Source: Anoplopoma fimbria | Taxonomy: Eukaryota > Chordata > Actinopteri > Perciformes > Anoplopomatidae | Reading direction: 5' to 3' | Length of the DNA stretch: 64,000 nucleotides | Assembly (NCBI RefSeq): GCF_027596085.1 | Contig: NC_072458.1 | Location: 23,529,562-23,593,561, forward strand | Shown: positions 1 to 15,057 of the stretch, piece by piece | Numbering within the stretch: position 1 is the first letter of the stretch | Layout: each line of letters opens with the position of its first letter | Position numbers and translations under genes: made by a program | The notes under the pieces: generated by a model | What the model was told of the DNA's origin: nothing | What the model saw: only the letters and a program-made list of their open reading frames with translations | Database searches by the model: none

Positions 1-101
1 CAGTGACAGAGAGAGGGGGAGAGAGGAAAAGATTGGTGAAGATGAGATTGGAGTCTGGGACCAGAGGCAGTGTGAAACATAGAGAGGACTGCAGTTTGAC
101 T

Positions 102-103
<2 letters not shown>

Positions 104-187
<84 letters not shown>
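104..187. repeat. (TG)n microsatellite
   Basis: Uninterrupted TG dinucleotide run of 84 nt, followed directly by ordinary sequence. Confidence 0.98.
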
Positions 188-188
<1 letters not shown>

Positions 189-1203
189 TTGCATAATCCC
201 ACTTCAGCCACTGGTGGAAGCTAAAAATGAATCTGTTTTTATGACAGTCACACTTATGAGAGATAGTTCTTCTATTATTCTCTGTTACACAATCACCCGT
301 CTCACTGTTTTTATGTATGGAAGCTCATTAAGGACAAAACTACTGAATGACCACAAAGACAAATTTAGGCTGAAAAATCAATCTGCAAAATAAAAATCAA
401 AGGTTTCTTAGACATCCTTTATAACTGTTCTTTAAAAAATGTAAAGTCTGTGGCCCCGATCTTCAAACTATGACTTTCTAGTTTACCCTCTAGTGACAGT
501 TGCCTCTTGTTTCTATAGAGTATATTTACCAACGTAGGTTTAGTTAGTTTTTAGTTGTACTTGGTTAGGTTTAGGATCATATATCGTGGTTTGGGTGAAA
601 ACAAGTAATGCGATGAGAAAAGATTTCCACAGAGCGCCTCTCCTGATTGGCTGAGTCGTACCATCGCCTGGTTCAAAAGGAGTTAAACGCTAACAGGCAG
701 CACCGGCTCTCATTCTGTGGTGTCTTCTGGGAAATTAAGTCACCAAAGCCAATTAGATTGAAGGTCATATTAAAAGAAACTGGATGCGTCAACTCAAAAA
801 ACAATCAAACACAAAATAAGTCAGTCACAGTCAGAGCAGAAATGTTAGTTTATTAATCAGTGAACATTTTCATTTATCATTCATTAGTTTTTCAGTAATT
901 TATTTGGTAAATAAGCTTTTTTTGGTTTCAAGGATGAGATGATTTTGTTTCTTCAAAGGCTTTTATTTGGATTGTGCTAAATTATGATTTTTACCAAATC
1001 ATGCAATCATTCTAAAAAACAATGTTTTATCTGAGAGCCAGTTTCTTTCAGAACAAATATCACAAAACAACAAGACGAATCATGAGATCATATTCAATTA
1101 AATCTGTTACACATTTCAAGTTTGTCTCATTCATGCGTTACATATTTCTATTACATGTGTTTTTCTGTCTTGTAGATGTGTGTGCATGAAGGAATGACCC
1201 AGA

Positions 1204-1205
<2 letters not shown>

Positions 1206-1299
<94 letters not shown>
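1206..1299. repeat. (GT)n microsatellite
   Basis: Uninterrupted GT run of about 94 nt, about 30 bp left of a dispersed-repeat fragment at 1329-1380. Confidence 0.98.
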
Positions 1300-1300
<1 letters not shown>

Positions 1301-1328
1301 TTAAAGTCCAGACCTTCTTGTCCAGACA

Positions 1329-1380
1329 GAAGACTTGAAACTAGAGATTGAGACCATAATGCAGCTTTAACACGTGAAGC
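1329..1380 (+). mobile_element. Repeat family A, internally deleted fragment
   Basis: Joins the gaagacttgaaactagagat...accata segment, found at 2718-2750 in the full copy, directly to the atgcagctttaacac segment, found at about 2861-2876. About 110 nt between them in the full copy are absent here. Confidence 0.65.
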
Positions 1381-2185
1381 AGTGGCTTCTCTCAGGACGT
1401 TGTTCCCTGGTTTTTGGTCTTGTGAAAAGGTTGATGTCTGAACGGACCAAACAGACATGAACTCTTATTTGCATCTGACCGCACCATAATGATGTCGTCT
1501 GATGTCTGCGTTTGCCAAAATGTTGGATTGTTCCTTTAAACAGACCAGTAAACGTTCGGGTCAGGTTCTCGTCTCTCTTCAGGCTGAAAAAAACCAGATC
1601 TCCGTCTCTTGTTTAATTCTCAGCTCGGGCCTCTCGCCGTGGCTCTGAAGTCGACTCTCCCGTGTGTCTTCTGCTGCCAAGTCTGAGCGTGTGAATGTAA
1701 ATGCTGTTGACGTTGCCCTACTTTGTGTCCAGAAGAAAGATCCAGGTGGGACGAGCGTGGAAGACAAGACGAAGAATAATGACGCAGAGCAGATGGCAGA
1801 AGACGGAGGTTGGATGAGGACGGAGCGCTGCTGGAGGCCAAGATAAAACATTTGGTGAAGCCTCCAGAAAGGAGAATAAAAAGTAAAGAGAGGAAATAAA
1901 ATAAAGGTCTAGATGAGAGAAACGGGAGGCAGAGAGGTGAGGAAGAAGACGAGGATAAACTTTCATCTGTGATTCAGCGATTATTCCTTCAGATGTGACT
2001 TCACTTCATCCTCAAAGAGAAAAACAAAGAGTCGCCTCGTGTCACCTTCTCCTCAACTGATCCTGTTCCTCTTATCATCCTCCTCTTTTCACTCTAATGC
2101 TCTTATTTTGAAGAAGAAGAAAAATCCCCTCTGCTGCTCTCTTCGGAGCTTATTCCTCTCACTTTGTTTCTCAGCGTTTTCTCTT

Positions 2186-2275
2186 AAAGGAACAGTCCAA
2201 CATTTTCAGAAAATCTCCAGATGGAGAGCTCCACCTCTGTGTGTCCAGCAGAGTGGTTAGCTTAGCTTAGCATGA
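2186..2275. mobile_element. Fragment of a dispersed teleost repeat
   Basis: Contains aaaggaacagtccaacattt followed by a segment ending in gcagagtggttagcttagct. This arrangement is typical of a short nonautonomous element common in percomorph genomes. Assignment is from memory of the family; edges are approximate. Confidence 0.45.
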
Positions 2276-2479
2276 AGACTCTCACTTCTTGGTACGCTCC
2301 AGATGAAATGTCTCCGTCTTTAAGACTTTACACACCGGGGACAAGACGTGTGAATTACTTGACTCGGAAAGATTCTGCTTCAATCGAGCAGCGATGCATA
2401 TTTGTGACAGTTGCAGCACTTTTTCAATTAAAGGTTTCAATAAATGGTCAACTGTCAGGATCCTGTTGACCCAGAGCAG

Positions 2480-2885
2480 CTTCTGTCTGTCCGTCGCCAT
2501 CTTGGGTCACCTTCATCGCCATGTTCTTGTTTTTGGCAGCCAATAAACAGGAAGTGACCATATATGGAGTGAGGAGGAGTGACGTAGAGACGCCGTATAC
2601 GTCTCTGGTGTCGACCTGTCAATCAGTGTGTAGCCCCGCCCTAAAGCATCCCCTGCTTTATGGTCTGTTTGACTCTAAATGGAGCATCATTTACTAAATG
2701 AACATCATGCTGTATTGAAGAAGACTTGAAACTAGAGATTGAGACCATAAACTCATGTTTACAATGTTTACTGAGGGAATAAATCAAGAGAGAAGTAGAG
2801 TCATTTTCTCATAGACTTCTATACAACCAGAGGAGTCGCCCCCTGCTGGACAGCAGAGAGAATGCAGCTTTAACACAGGAAGCTT
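2480..2885 (+). mobile_element. Dispersed repeat family A, longest copy
   Basis: Key strings are gccatcttgg near the left end, caggaagtgaccatatatgg, gcatcccctgctttatggtc, gaagacttgaaactagagat and tagacttctatacaaccaga. An inverted copy is at 15058-15336 and a shortened copy at 1329-1380. No protein is encoded, so this is a nonautonomous element. No clear terminal repeats were found. Confidence 0.75.
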
Positions 2886-3693
2886 TGTCTTCACTCTGCA
2901 GAACACGAGGTTGCCTCTTTCTGAAAACGTTTGAAGGGTGGTTTGTGGATCATTCTGGAGACTGTGGAGGCATCATCCACCTTCTGTTCCGTCTCAGAAG
3001 TCATCTGGAGGATTTACAGTCCTGTGAGCTCGACTCTAAATAAACACCAAAGAAGTGAAGACAAACCCAGAACCGTGTGTGGAAAGCTGCTCCTCCTTCC
3101 CTCAGACGCTCCTTGTGTCTCCCGCTGTGATGAATCCTTTTACGCTACTCAATGAACTAAACAAACGTGAACCTTCACTGCTGGTTCCCGTGGAAACGAG
3201 AGGCAGGAAGTGTAAAAGGAAAGCTAAACTAAATACAAACAACAATGATAAAATAAATACAGAAGCCTCCTGATTGAAATGTTAAATGAGGCTGCGTGTT
3301 TGGAACGAAAGCATTAATGGAAGAATGGTGGATTTTAATTCAAGCTGAATGTTTCTGAACATTTTCAAAAGCCTTTTCATTACACAGTCGCAAATTACTG
3401 GTTAATTACGCAGAGAAGCGTTTTCTTCTGTGTAACATCACTGGAATGTGAATAATTTAAAAGAGATCAAAACATCGGTGGAGCGGAGGAAACAAACGTG
3501 ATCGGAATGTTGAAGTCGCTTCTTCATTGAGAATATTTCATCCATCGTTCTTCCGAGGAACATGTGTGTTCTTGTGTGTGTTTTAATGATACATCGCTGG
3601 TTTTCTTTCATTCTGGTCCTTTTGTTTTAACACAGACTTCATTCAAACATGAAGTCACATGGAGCGACAGGAAACAAGTTCATCGGACAGTTT

Positions 3694-3705
3694 GATGACG
3701 TCATC
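3694..3705. promoter_or_regulatory. CRE-type palindrome (TGACGTCA core)
   Basis: GATGACGTCATC is a 12-bp perfect palindrome holding a full cAMP-response element. Occupancy and target gene are unknown; a single 8-mer can occur by chance. Confidence 0.25.
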
Positions 3706-4920
3706 CTTCCTGAAATCAACAGCACATCATTGCTAAACTCAAACTGATGCATTGAGTGCAACTGGAGCTGGACTTCGGGTGGAGCATCCCAGTAGCATCC
3801 CAGTAGCATCCCAGTATGACAACAGCTGCTTATTAAAGAACAAGAGTTCACACAGAACAACAGCAGCTGGTTATCTTTCTTTTCTTTTCCTGGATCAATT
3901 CCACCTTTTGAAGTACAACAAATAAAAAAGCAAGGAAAGTCTAGAAAAGCCTCTTTGCTGTGGATTCTCTCCAGCGGTCTTTTCTTTTCTTGATTGTTTT
4001 GTCTTCAGTCATGAAGCCCTCATGCATCTGCAACTGGGGAGCCAGTCAGTAAGGCTGGACAACAGCTCAACCTATCGTTTTACCAGGAAACCAAAGGCAG
4101 ACTTGCGCCAATAAGACTGACATCCTCAGCCGTCAGTAGGGTGGACTCCACAGCTTTGACCCTTTTCCGGCGCTTTCTTTATCATCTCAACCAGACATTC
4201 TGTCCGTCTCCATCCAAACAGAGCTGGAACATCTTTACCAAACAGTCAGCACTGAGAGAGACATAACAAATATGAAGAAATAAGTAAAACTGAAATATTT
4301 TCTTTGGCGCTTTGCTTCTCTCTTCTTCTCTTTTAACCCTGTTTATGTTCGTAGTTTCATTTTCTGGGTTTAAAGAGCGACAGAGAGCAGAAATCAAGAA
4401 CATTCATTTCACGGTCATGCTCAACCAACACTGAGAGAGCAAGAATGTGTGTCCTGCATGCAAACAGGTAGTTAAAACCAGTAAGCGTTTAGAGAAGGAG
4501 GATATGAGATTAGATCTAAAGTCTACATTGACGAAGTAGTTTCCTGTGAAGATGGAAGTTTATTTTGAAAAGACTGTATTCATGTAACGAGAGGAAATTG
4601 ACACGTGTTGCAACGAGGAGCAACCTTCTGTAAGACATCTAAAGAACCGAGTTCCTCATCTCAATGTTTACTCTCAAACTCACAAAGTCACGAGCTGGCT
4701 TGTATAACATTAAGATCTAATCTTCATCATAATCTGCTTTTATGTTTAGGATAAAAAAAAGCTCAACATGCAAATGAAGTGAAGGTTCAGTGTGACGTGA
4801 AAAATGGAGGCAGCTCTTCACTAATTGTTCTCGTTTGGAGGCTGGTGGTGTTTTCCCTCCATCTGTAACTGAGAGTTACATTAAGAGTCATTTAACATTA
4901 GCACGCTGTCATTCTCCTCT

Positions 4921-4922
<2 letters not shown>

Positions 4923-4975
<53 letters not shown>
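4923..4975. repeat. (TG)n microsatellite
   Basis: Uninterrupted run of 53 nt; a second short TG run follows at 5009-5021. Confidence 0.97.
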
Positions 4976-4976
<1 letters not shown>

Positions 4977-5709
4977 ACGAGCATCTGTGCACCACAGTTT
5001 GTATTCGTGTGTGTGTGTGTGCGCTGAGGCTAATAGCTTGAAAGACGCTCCTCCATGAATCACCTCTGTGTCAGCGCTGGTTTTCTAAGAGGCAGAACCG
5101 CATTTTTCAAGTGATGGATGTCTCATTCTGCAACAACAACTTTGAAAAAAAGCAAACAAAGCTTCCTCCTTCATGTGAGAGACGCTGCTGTTAAACCTCT
5201 GGAGTCACGTTGAAACCTCGTATCTCCAAACTGCTCTCCAGAGGAGGAAGATCCGCTACACAAAAGACTAAACAATCTGCCAGAGTGGATGTCATTTAAA
5301 TCTGATTTAGAAAATGACATCCAGGTTTAACAGACAAAAGTTAAAGCCACAATCCTCGTAAATCTCATTATTATTAAGCTCACTGCCTTTTCTGTCCCAC
5401 ACTCTACTTTACACCTTCATCCTGTGATCCTTATTTCCTCTAAAGACTCACTTTGTGTTTTGTTCCATATTGTTCTGTTCTTCATCGCCACATTCAAACT
5501 GCAGTGCAGAGGTATTTCTGTTGCAGAATGAAGCCAGTAGAGAATGAAGTCCTGCTTAGTTGTGATCGTTCCAAAGGAATTCAAAGAACGGAGAGAAAGT
5601 TATTTTCTTTGTTTCCTCAGAACAGAAGCTTTTCTAGAAGGTGAGAAACCTTCACCTCCTGTAGACGACTTCTGTTCCTCCATATAACTTTAACTTCCAT
5701 CTGTATAGC

Positions 5710-6085
5710 AGCTTTCTATTTTAATATATTCTATTCTATATTCTATATTCTATATTCTGTTCTCTATTCAATTCTATTATTCATTCTCCTGCCCTGTAAT
5801 GTTCTATTCTAATCTATGTTATGTTACATTCTGTTCTGTTCTGCTATGTTCTATTCTATTCTAGTCTATTCCATGTTCTACTAGAGTGTAGTCGATTCTA
5901 TGTTCTGTTCTCTTCAGTTCTATTCTGTTATTATTTATTGTTCTGCCCTGTTATGTTCTATTCTAATCTATGTATTCTATTCTCTTCTGTTCTATTCTGT
6001 ATCGTTCTGCTATGTTCTATTCTAATCTATATGTTCTAGTCTAGTCCATTCTGTGTTCTATTCTTTTCATTTCTGTTCTATTGAC
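5710..6085. repeat. Degenerate TTCTA/TTCTG tandem tract
   Basis: About 375 nt built almost wholly from ttcta, ttctg and atgttctattcta-like words. A longer segment with gttctattctaatctatg occurs at least three times, so both 5-bp and longer periods are present. Confidence 0.85.
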
Positions 6086-6154
6086 TTCTGTTCTGTGTGG
6101 TCAGGCTGAGCAGTTTGCAGCCTCTGGGCGAAGTAAAGAGCAGTCACCATCTGG

Positions 6155-6327
<173 letters not shown>

Positions 6328-6433
6328 ACTGCTGCTGTCACTCAGAGCCCTCAGGAAACCTTTCACACCTTGTCATCCTCTCTGTTACCCAAGGTTTACT
6401 GACTGGAGAGAGGGAGGAGGAGGAGGAGGAGTC

Positions 6434-6740
6434 AGAGAGAGGAGGAGGGAGGAGGAGGAGGAGGAGGAGGGAGGAGAGAGGAGGAGAGAGGAGGAGGAGG
6501 AGGAGAGGGGAGGAGAGGGAGGGAGGGAGGAGGAGGAGGAGAGAGGAGGAGGAGGAGGAGAGGGAGGAGGAGGAGGAGAGAGGAGAGAGGAGAGAGGAGG
6601 AGGAGAGAGGAGGAGAGAGGAGGAGGAGGAGGAGGGAGGAGGAGGAGGAGGAGAGGAGGGAGGAGGAGGAGGAGAGGAGAGGGAGGAGGAGAGGAGAGGA
6701 GAGAGGAGGAGGAGAGAGGAGGGAGGAGGGAGGAAGAGGG
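6434..6740. repeat. 307-nt uninterrupted purine tract (AGG/GAGAGG)
   Basis: No C or T occurs between 6434 and 6740. Units are mixtures of agg, gaggag and agagagg. Long mirror-like purine tracts can form intramolecular triplexes, and G-rich runs can stall polymerase. The long open frames through it on both strands are products of composition, not genes. Confidence 0.95.
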
Positions 6741-6825
6741 TGAGGCACCAAAATAAGAAGAGAGAGAGAGAGAAAGAGGAGGACATTTTGGACGGACACC
6801 TCAAGGGAGGTTAACACATGCAAAA

Positions 6826-6829
<4 letters not shown>

Positions 6830-6866
<37 letters not shown>
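6830..6866. repeat. (GA)n microsatellite
   Basis: Uninterrupted GA run of about 37 nt between the purine tract and the CA array. Confidence 0.96.
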
Positions 6867-6869
<3 letters not shown>

Positions 6870-6955
6870 GAGGGTGAGGCATCTCTCTGCCGTCTTCACT
6901 GCGAAGGACAAAACCCTCCATCTCTTCACTTTGATACAGAACACTTCTCCTCCAC

Positions 6956-7184
<229 letters not shown>

Positions 7185-7200
7185 CAGTACACACACCAGA

Positions 7201-7234
7201 CCAGTACCAGTACCAGTACCAGTACCAGTACCAG
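7201..7234. repeat. (CCAGTA)n hexanucleotide repeat
   Basis: Five perfect CCAGTA units plus CCAG, with a single related accagta unit at 7183-7189 before it. Confidence 0.95.
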
Positions 7235-8640
7235 CAGCCCTCCTTAGCACCATTAGCACCGTTAGCTGCTAGCTGCGACGTCCACATAGCTTCTTTTTCC
7301 ACAAAGCGCTGGTGACGTCACTGTAGACGGAGGACAAGTTGTCTGACCTGCTGGGTGGACACTGAATGTGTCTTTATTAGCGTATTTCTCTCACTTTGCT
7401 CCAACGTTGCCAGTTTGAGCAGCGACGAGCTCGTCTCTGCAAAGTCTGAAGCAGACATCTTTTGTTTGGTGCTCATGGAGAAAAAACTATTTAAAATGAT
7501 TAGATAGTCGTCCAAATAGTGAATACAAATTGTAAATCATCGAGCGCTTTAAGAAACTGGCTGCGAGCAAAACAATACAAATAGAAGCGTGGCAACATTT
7601 CGTTGGATAAAAACAAGATCTTTTTCAAATAACTGTTCACTTTGGACTTTAAAATGTTCTGGATGTTTTGGATCACGAGTCAACAATCTTACGCAGTCGG
7701 CATGCACAATACACAGATGCATTCTGTCCTCTTCTTGTCTCCCATGGAGATATAGGAACACATGGTGCAGTCCGATCCCGGCACAAATAGCTGTTTACGG
7801 TTTGAGGACAATTGCCAATTGCTGTAGTTACATTTGTCTTTTCAAAAGCAGTTTAATCACCGAATCACAATTTTGAGATCTTGTTTTTCCAGATCTGGGT
7901 TCAAAAAGGAACGATCAGGTTTCAATGGTCATTATTTTTATTATTTTTTTGCTGATATCCAGAAAAGGTTTCAGAAGTCTGTTCCAATAATAAGGTTTGT
8001 TAAGTTCAATACCAATAAATCTGGTATTGAACCATTTGGATCGAGTAGTTGATCAAAAAGTGACAAAACACTTCACAAACCTGAGTACAACACACTTTAA
8101 ACATTCTACTCCTCTCTCCACCTCTTTTCTCTCCTCCATCTCTGTCTCTCTCTCTCTCCTTCATCCTCTGTGATCCCTCCATCTGTCCTTTGTATTTCCA
8201 TCCTCCCTCCTCGGTGCCGGCGGTCAGACCAGCTGATCCCCATCTATCCGCTGATCCTCCCGTTAGGACTCCTCCAGCAGGAAGTCCTATCCCAACATCT
8301 TAGTCACATGACCTCCTTATGTCTCTCTCACTTCTTCACTAAGTCGCTGTCAAACATCTACAACTGCTGATGGTTTTCAGTTTAAAGTTCACTGCAGTTA
8401 GATTTTATCCTCGGGGTTAAATTCAGGAGTTTGAGAAGCTTTAACATCTAACAACACACGTGTAGTTTACAAAGAAAATGAGAGCAGATTTACCATCAAA
8501 TACCAGAGGAATGCTTCAAACGATGAGCATTCAAAGACCAAACATGCTGTGGACACCAACATAACGGAGCAGCTTCTCATTCTGTGTTAAGAAAGAAATG
8601 ATTTTATTTTATCCATGCAACATCCCCAGTTTATGACTAA
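7235..8640. other. Noncoding, no repeat recognised
   Basis: A moderately GC stretch at 7235-7450 contains a perfect TGACGTCA (CRE) at 7313-7320. From 7500 to 8060 the sequence is AT-rich without a recognised element. 8100-8160 is CT-rich. No exon with conserved coding content was found. Confidence 0.4.
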
Positions 8641-8660
8641 CTTTAAGACAATTATTCTCT

Positions 8661-9180
8661 GTATTACAAGTTTTCTGAAAGGTAAGATTTAAATATGCAA
8701 ATGAGGCATTATACTATTAAATATGTGCTTTTGTTCCAGAACATAAATCTGAACATTTGATCAAACCAGGTTCAAAATTCTTGTTTCATTTTGTCAACAT
8801 ATTAGAGTAAAAGGTTTTTACAGAGAGAATTTTGGATACTTCTTTGTATTACTATAAATCATTTTTCTCCATGTTTTTAGTAATAAATATTGTATAAATC
8901 AGGCTATGAATGATATATGAACAAACCCCTCTGTGTTAACCTTCAGAATATAGATATGAATGAAGCTGTAAAGTTTGGTGTATGTAAGAGCTACTGAAGT
9001 GGAGATTTATGGATCAGAGTCTGAGAAAAAACTCATTTAGAGAAAACGTCCTTTAAAGAAATGTTTAGTTAAATTACATACATGTTGAAGACTCTACAGG
9101 TGAATAGGGTAAAAAAATAACTAATAGATATCAACATGAAACTTCACCAGATTACTGACAAAGAAGTCAAAGAAGTAAAA
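8661..9180 (+). repeat. Dispersed repeat family B, left copy
   Basis: Contains tttaaatatgcaaatgaggc near 8690, and from 8930 to 9150 a 221-nt block repeated at 58518-58738 with 3 mismatches and no gaps by eye. AT-rich, no coding capacity. The copy at the right end of the window shows that the unit can be tandemly arranged. Confidence 0.85.
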
Positions 9181-9200
9181 TAAATGTTTTCTTTCCAATC

Positions 9201-11191
9201 GTCTGAAAGAAGACGAGTTATGCAAGAAAAATAGATCAAAATCTCTGAATTGACAGGTGCATGAAAAGTTTATGCCTGTAGGTTCTTGCCTTAGAAACAC
9301 TGTAAAGAAACATTTCTTAAAGATGGAGCTTCTACGCCATGATTGGATATTTGCTAATTCGGGGAGGAGTTAAAAGAGTTTTCTTTATTAGTTAATTAAG
9401 AATGTGATGTTTGATGCATCCAATCTTTTTAATTGTCATGAAGAGAAACTGAGTGAACTACTTCGAGGACGTAATGATGAACTTTAAAGGAATACTTCAA
9501 AATATTATCGGTATGAATTACTTAGTTAAATAAAGTAAGGATATTACACTTTAAACATCCAAATTAGCCACAAAAATGAGAATATTCCCAGACTTTCTGA
9601 ATATTTGTAAGAAAAATTGAGGGAGACTGTGGAAACAAAGATGGAGAGATGGAAAGTGAGATGGGAGAGATGAGGGAAACACTGTGACCATGAAAAGATG
9701 GCAGAGGGAGGAAAGAAAAAGTCCAGAGAGTATGGATCAGAAGAGGAAAGAAATGAGATAAGAGGCGGAGGAGGAGGAGGAGGAGGAGGAGGAGGACTAT
9801 GCTCCCCTCTGGGTGTGTTGTTCAGGTTTCAGACCTTCCTGTAATCCAGCTTAATGTCTGCCACGCTGTCGCTGCTCCTGTAATCTGCTTCCTGCTCTCC
9901 TGTAATCTCGCTTAAACTCCGCTTATCTTCTGCTTCACGAGCTGGGAAGTCTCAGCGCTTCACTCAGGAGTGAAGAGGAAAGAGACTCCGTTCCTCTGGA
10001 GCTCCCCATGCTCTCTGACTCCAAATCCATTCTTTCTGTATCTCACCTCTTGTGTTTGGTTTTATCTCTTCTCTTCGGAAACTGAAGAAGTTTAGAAAAG
10101 CGCTGAAGCCCTCCGATCATCTCCTGGTTTAAACCGAGTCAGTGTTGACTCAACTAATGTCAGTTGAGTATAAAAATACATACTTTAACCCAAACCAGGA
10201 TCCCTTTCCAAACATAGACAAGTACTTCTGTTGCCTTGACCCAACGAAGTACTTTTGCTTTCAATTCTTTGGTTGTGGATAAATGTACTTAGTGAACCTT
10301 AAGAATACTTAAAAACATGTTGTTTTGAAGCAGATTGACTTCAGCATCCTTTGTCTTTGCCGTCAGCAGGTCCAACATGTCAGTGATTTAGTTCTTTAAA
10401 ATCCATCAATCTCTCCTCTACATCTTATCTTTCTCTGTCTCTCTTCCATTGAATCTGACGGGTCTCCTTCAGGTCCTCCGTGAATCTCTCTCCTCCTTCC
10501 TCTCTCTACCTCATGAACTCTCAACCTCTTTATTCTGATGAACCCGTCTCTCATCACCCGCTGGGACCCCTACAACAAACCGAGGTATCGGTACACGAGT
10601 CTCCTGTGTGTAGAGCCAACAGAACAGATTACACAGCGTCGAGAGGCAGAGCGCTAATTTATGCATTCGTCTCTCTCCTGTCGGTTTGTTGAGTCGCCAA
10701 AAGAAACAGAGAAGAAGAGGGGGGGGGGTTAACAACATTGGATACAACACTGCACAAAAACAAAAAGCGAGTTGGGTAGAAGATACAAAAAAAAGGTGTT
10801 TGTGTTTAGAGAGAAGTACAGTAGACATAAATGTGATAGAGCTTGGTGAGGTCGGGGAAAGGTTTCCATCTGATGGAATCAAAAGGAACCCGCCTGAGAC
10901 TCTGAAGGTCTGAGTCATTGTGGCTTTTTACAGTGTTGCAGCGCAGCCTCATGTTTTACCCATAATCCCTTTCATGATCGGGTATTACTCTCTCGGCTGA
11001 TGAGACACTGTGTTTCACATCGGGACAATTTATTAATTTGAGTTTTTCCTGTTACTGCGGCAACGTGAATGACGTTCTTTGCATCGCAGATATGAATAGA
11101 AAGAGGAAGAGGAGACATAAAATGTGTATTTTATGGATTGATACGTTTAATACCAAATTTGGCTTCTGCAACCATCTCATTATGAGGAAAA

Positions 11192-11195
<4 letters not shown>
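9201..11195. other. Noncoding; one GGA microsatellite
   Basis: (GGA)n at 9767-9796 within a purine-rich stretch (9620-9800), and a G9 run near 10720. A segment around 10190-10310 resembles the cctaaacc-containing dispersed repeats further right. No gene recognised. Confidence 0.45.
9767..9796. repeat. (GGA)n microsatellite
   Basis: Ten perfect GGA units. Confidence 0.95.

Positions 11196-11287
<92 letters not shown>
11196..11287. repeat. (TG)n microsatellite
   Basis: Uninterrupted TG run of 92 nt. Confidence 0.98.
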
Positions 11288-11290
<3 letters not shown>

Positions 11291-11772
11291 GCTAAATGAT
11301 GTGTGTGTATGGGCGATTAATAAAAGAGTTGGCATTTAGGAGCAAAAAATCGGACTGGTTTAGATAATTACACCGGGGAGAAAGCAGAAGCCAGGACTTT
11401 ATCAGCACGCGTGGGAGTCTGAGCATTCTGGGTATTCATTTTTTTATTTATTTTTTAGCCTCTCCACTTAAACGTTTGCCAATTCACCTCATTTTATTCC
11501 ACAGTAATTAATGTCTGAGCTGCAGCGAGGAAAGATTAGCAGCAGCAGCAGCAGAGAGCAGGCTTTAAGGCTGTTAAGTGTTAATAGGTTTATTATCATC
11601 TGAAACACTTGAAGAGTGGATTCTGAGGAGAGATGAGGAGATGAAAAGATGTAAAGCAGGAAAATTAAAAAAAACAACAACAAGACTAACATGATAAATA
11701 AAAACAACATAGAAACATCCCAGCAGGGGAGGTATCTGCTGCCCAAGGCTGGGAGGGAACACAGGGTTAACG

Positions 11773-11964
11773 CAACATCAGGCTGAGGGAACATCAGGCT
11801 GAGGGAACATCAGGCTGAGGAAACATCAGGCTGAGGAAACATCAGGCTGAGGAAACATCAGGCTGAGGGAACATCAGGCTGAGGGAACATCAGGCTGAGG
11901 GAACATCAGGCTGAGGAAACATCAGGCTGAGGAAACATCAGGCTGAGGAAACATCAGGCTGAGG
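11773..11964. repeat. 16-bp minisatellite, 12 units, with higher-order pattern
   Basis: Twelve units of NAACATCAGGCTGAGG with no other change. The variable first base reads C,G,G,A,A,A,G,G,G,A,A,A and the following partial unit starts with G. This shows a 6-unit (96-bp) higher-order period. Degenerate related units (gagggaacat, gctgacagaacat) continue to about 12115. Confidence 0.95.
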
Positions 11965-12122
11965 GAACATTGGGTTAACAGAATATATGCAGAGGATATA
12001 GGGAACAAAGGACTTACAGAACAAAAGGCTGAGGGAACCCAGGGTCGAGGGAACATGGGACTTACAGAGGACTGAGGGAACATAGGTCTGATAGTGTACG
12101 GGGCTGACAGAACATATTTCAT

Positions 12123-14442
<2,320 letters not shown>

Positions 14443-14513
14443 CACCCTCTGTGCCTCCTCTAATTAGCGCCTCCTGTAAATATTTAATGTCCGACAGTGG
14501 AGCAGCAGAGGAT

Positions 14514-14597
14514 GCTAACACAACATGCTAACACAACATGCTAACACAACCTGCTAACACAACATGCTAACACAACATGCTAACACAACCTGCTAAC
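14514..14597. repeat. 13-bp minisatellite with a 3-unit higher-order pattern
   Basis: Six units of GCTAACACAACMT plus GCTAAC. The variable base reads A,A,C,A,A,C, so the true repeat is a 39-bp triplet of units, duplicated. Confidence 0.95.
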
Positions 14598-15057
14598 TTC
14601 GGTTGAATGTTTTCAAATCTTTTTCCATTTTTAATTTCTCTTTCCGTGTGACGCAACAGTTTCATTTTATTTATTCACCTTCATCAAAAGTGCTGAAACC
14701 ACCGCCCTCAGCCGGTCCTCTGAAGGAGATGCTCGTTGTGGAGACGCTTTCTTCTCTCTGGTTTGACTTTGCTGCTTCTGTGTGCAGAAATGACATCATC
14801 CCCTCCTCCATCGCTCTTCATTTGCTGTTTCTTTTTTTCTTTTTTTTCTCTCCTCCATGTGTCCGCTGTTTGCTTTCAGGCTCATCCATCCATCTTAATA
14901 TTCTTCAGCTGAGTTAACCAGACAGGATGAAATACAGGAGAGAGGAGGAGGAGGAGGAGGAGGAGGAGGAAGGTGTTTGTGATTGTAAAGCCGCACTGGG
15001 CCTCCTGTCCTGTTACAGTATATTTAATTATTATTATTTTTAATTATATAATAATAA
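14598..15057. other. Noncoding; pyrimidine and GAG runs
   Basis: Contains a T/C-rich run at 14826-14855 and (GGA)n at 14943-14970. No gene recognised. Confidence 0.5.

Larger units (their letters stand above)
1..2185. other. Noncoding; two TG microsatellites and a repeat fragment
   Basis: No exon or RNA gene recognised. Contains (TG)n at 104-187 and 1206-1299, and at 1329-1380 a fragment of the dispersed repeat seen in full at 2480-2885. The rest is AT-rich, low-conservation-looking sequence, with an unremarkable purine-rich stretch at 1850-1960. Confidence 0.6.

Noticed and set aside
11773..11964. CRISPR-like regular repeat
   Set aside because: The 16-bp units abut with no unique spacers; this is a eukaryotic minisatellite. 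The same applies to 14514-14597, 48358-48849 and 55356-55552.
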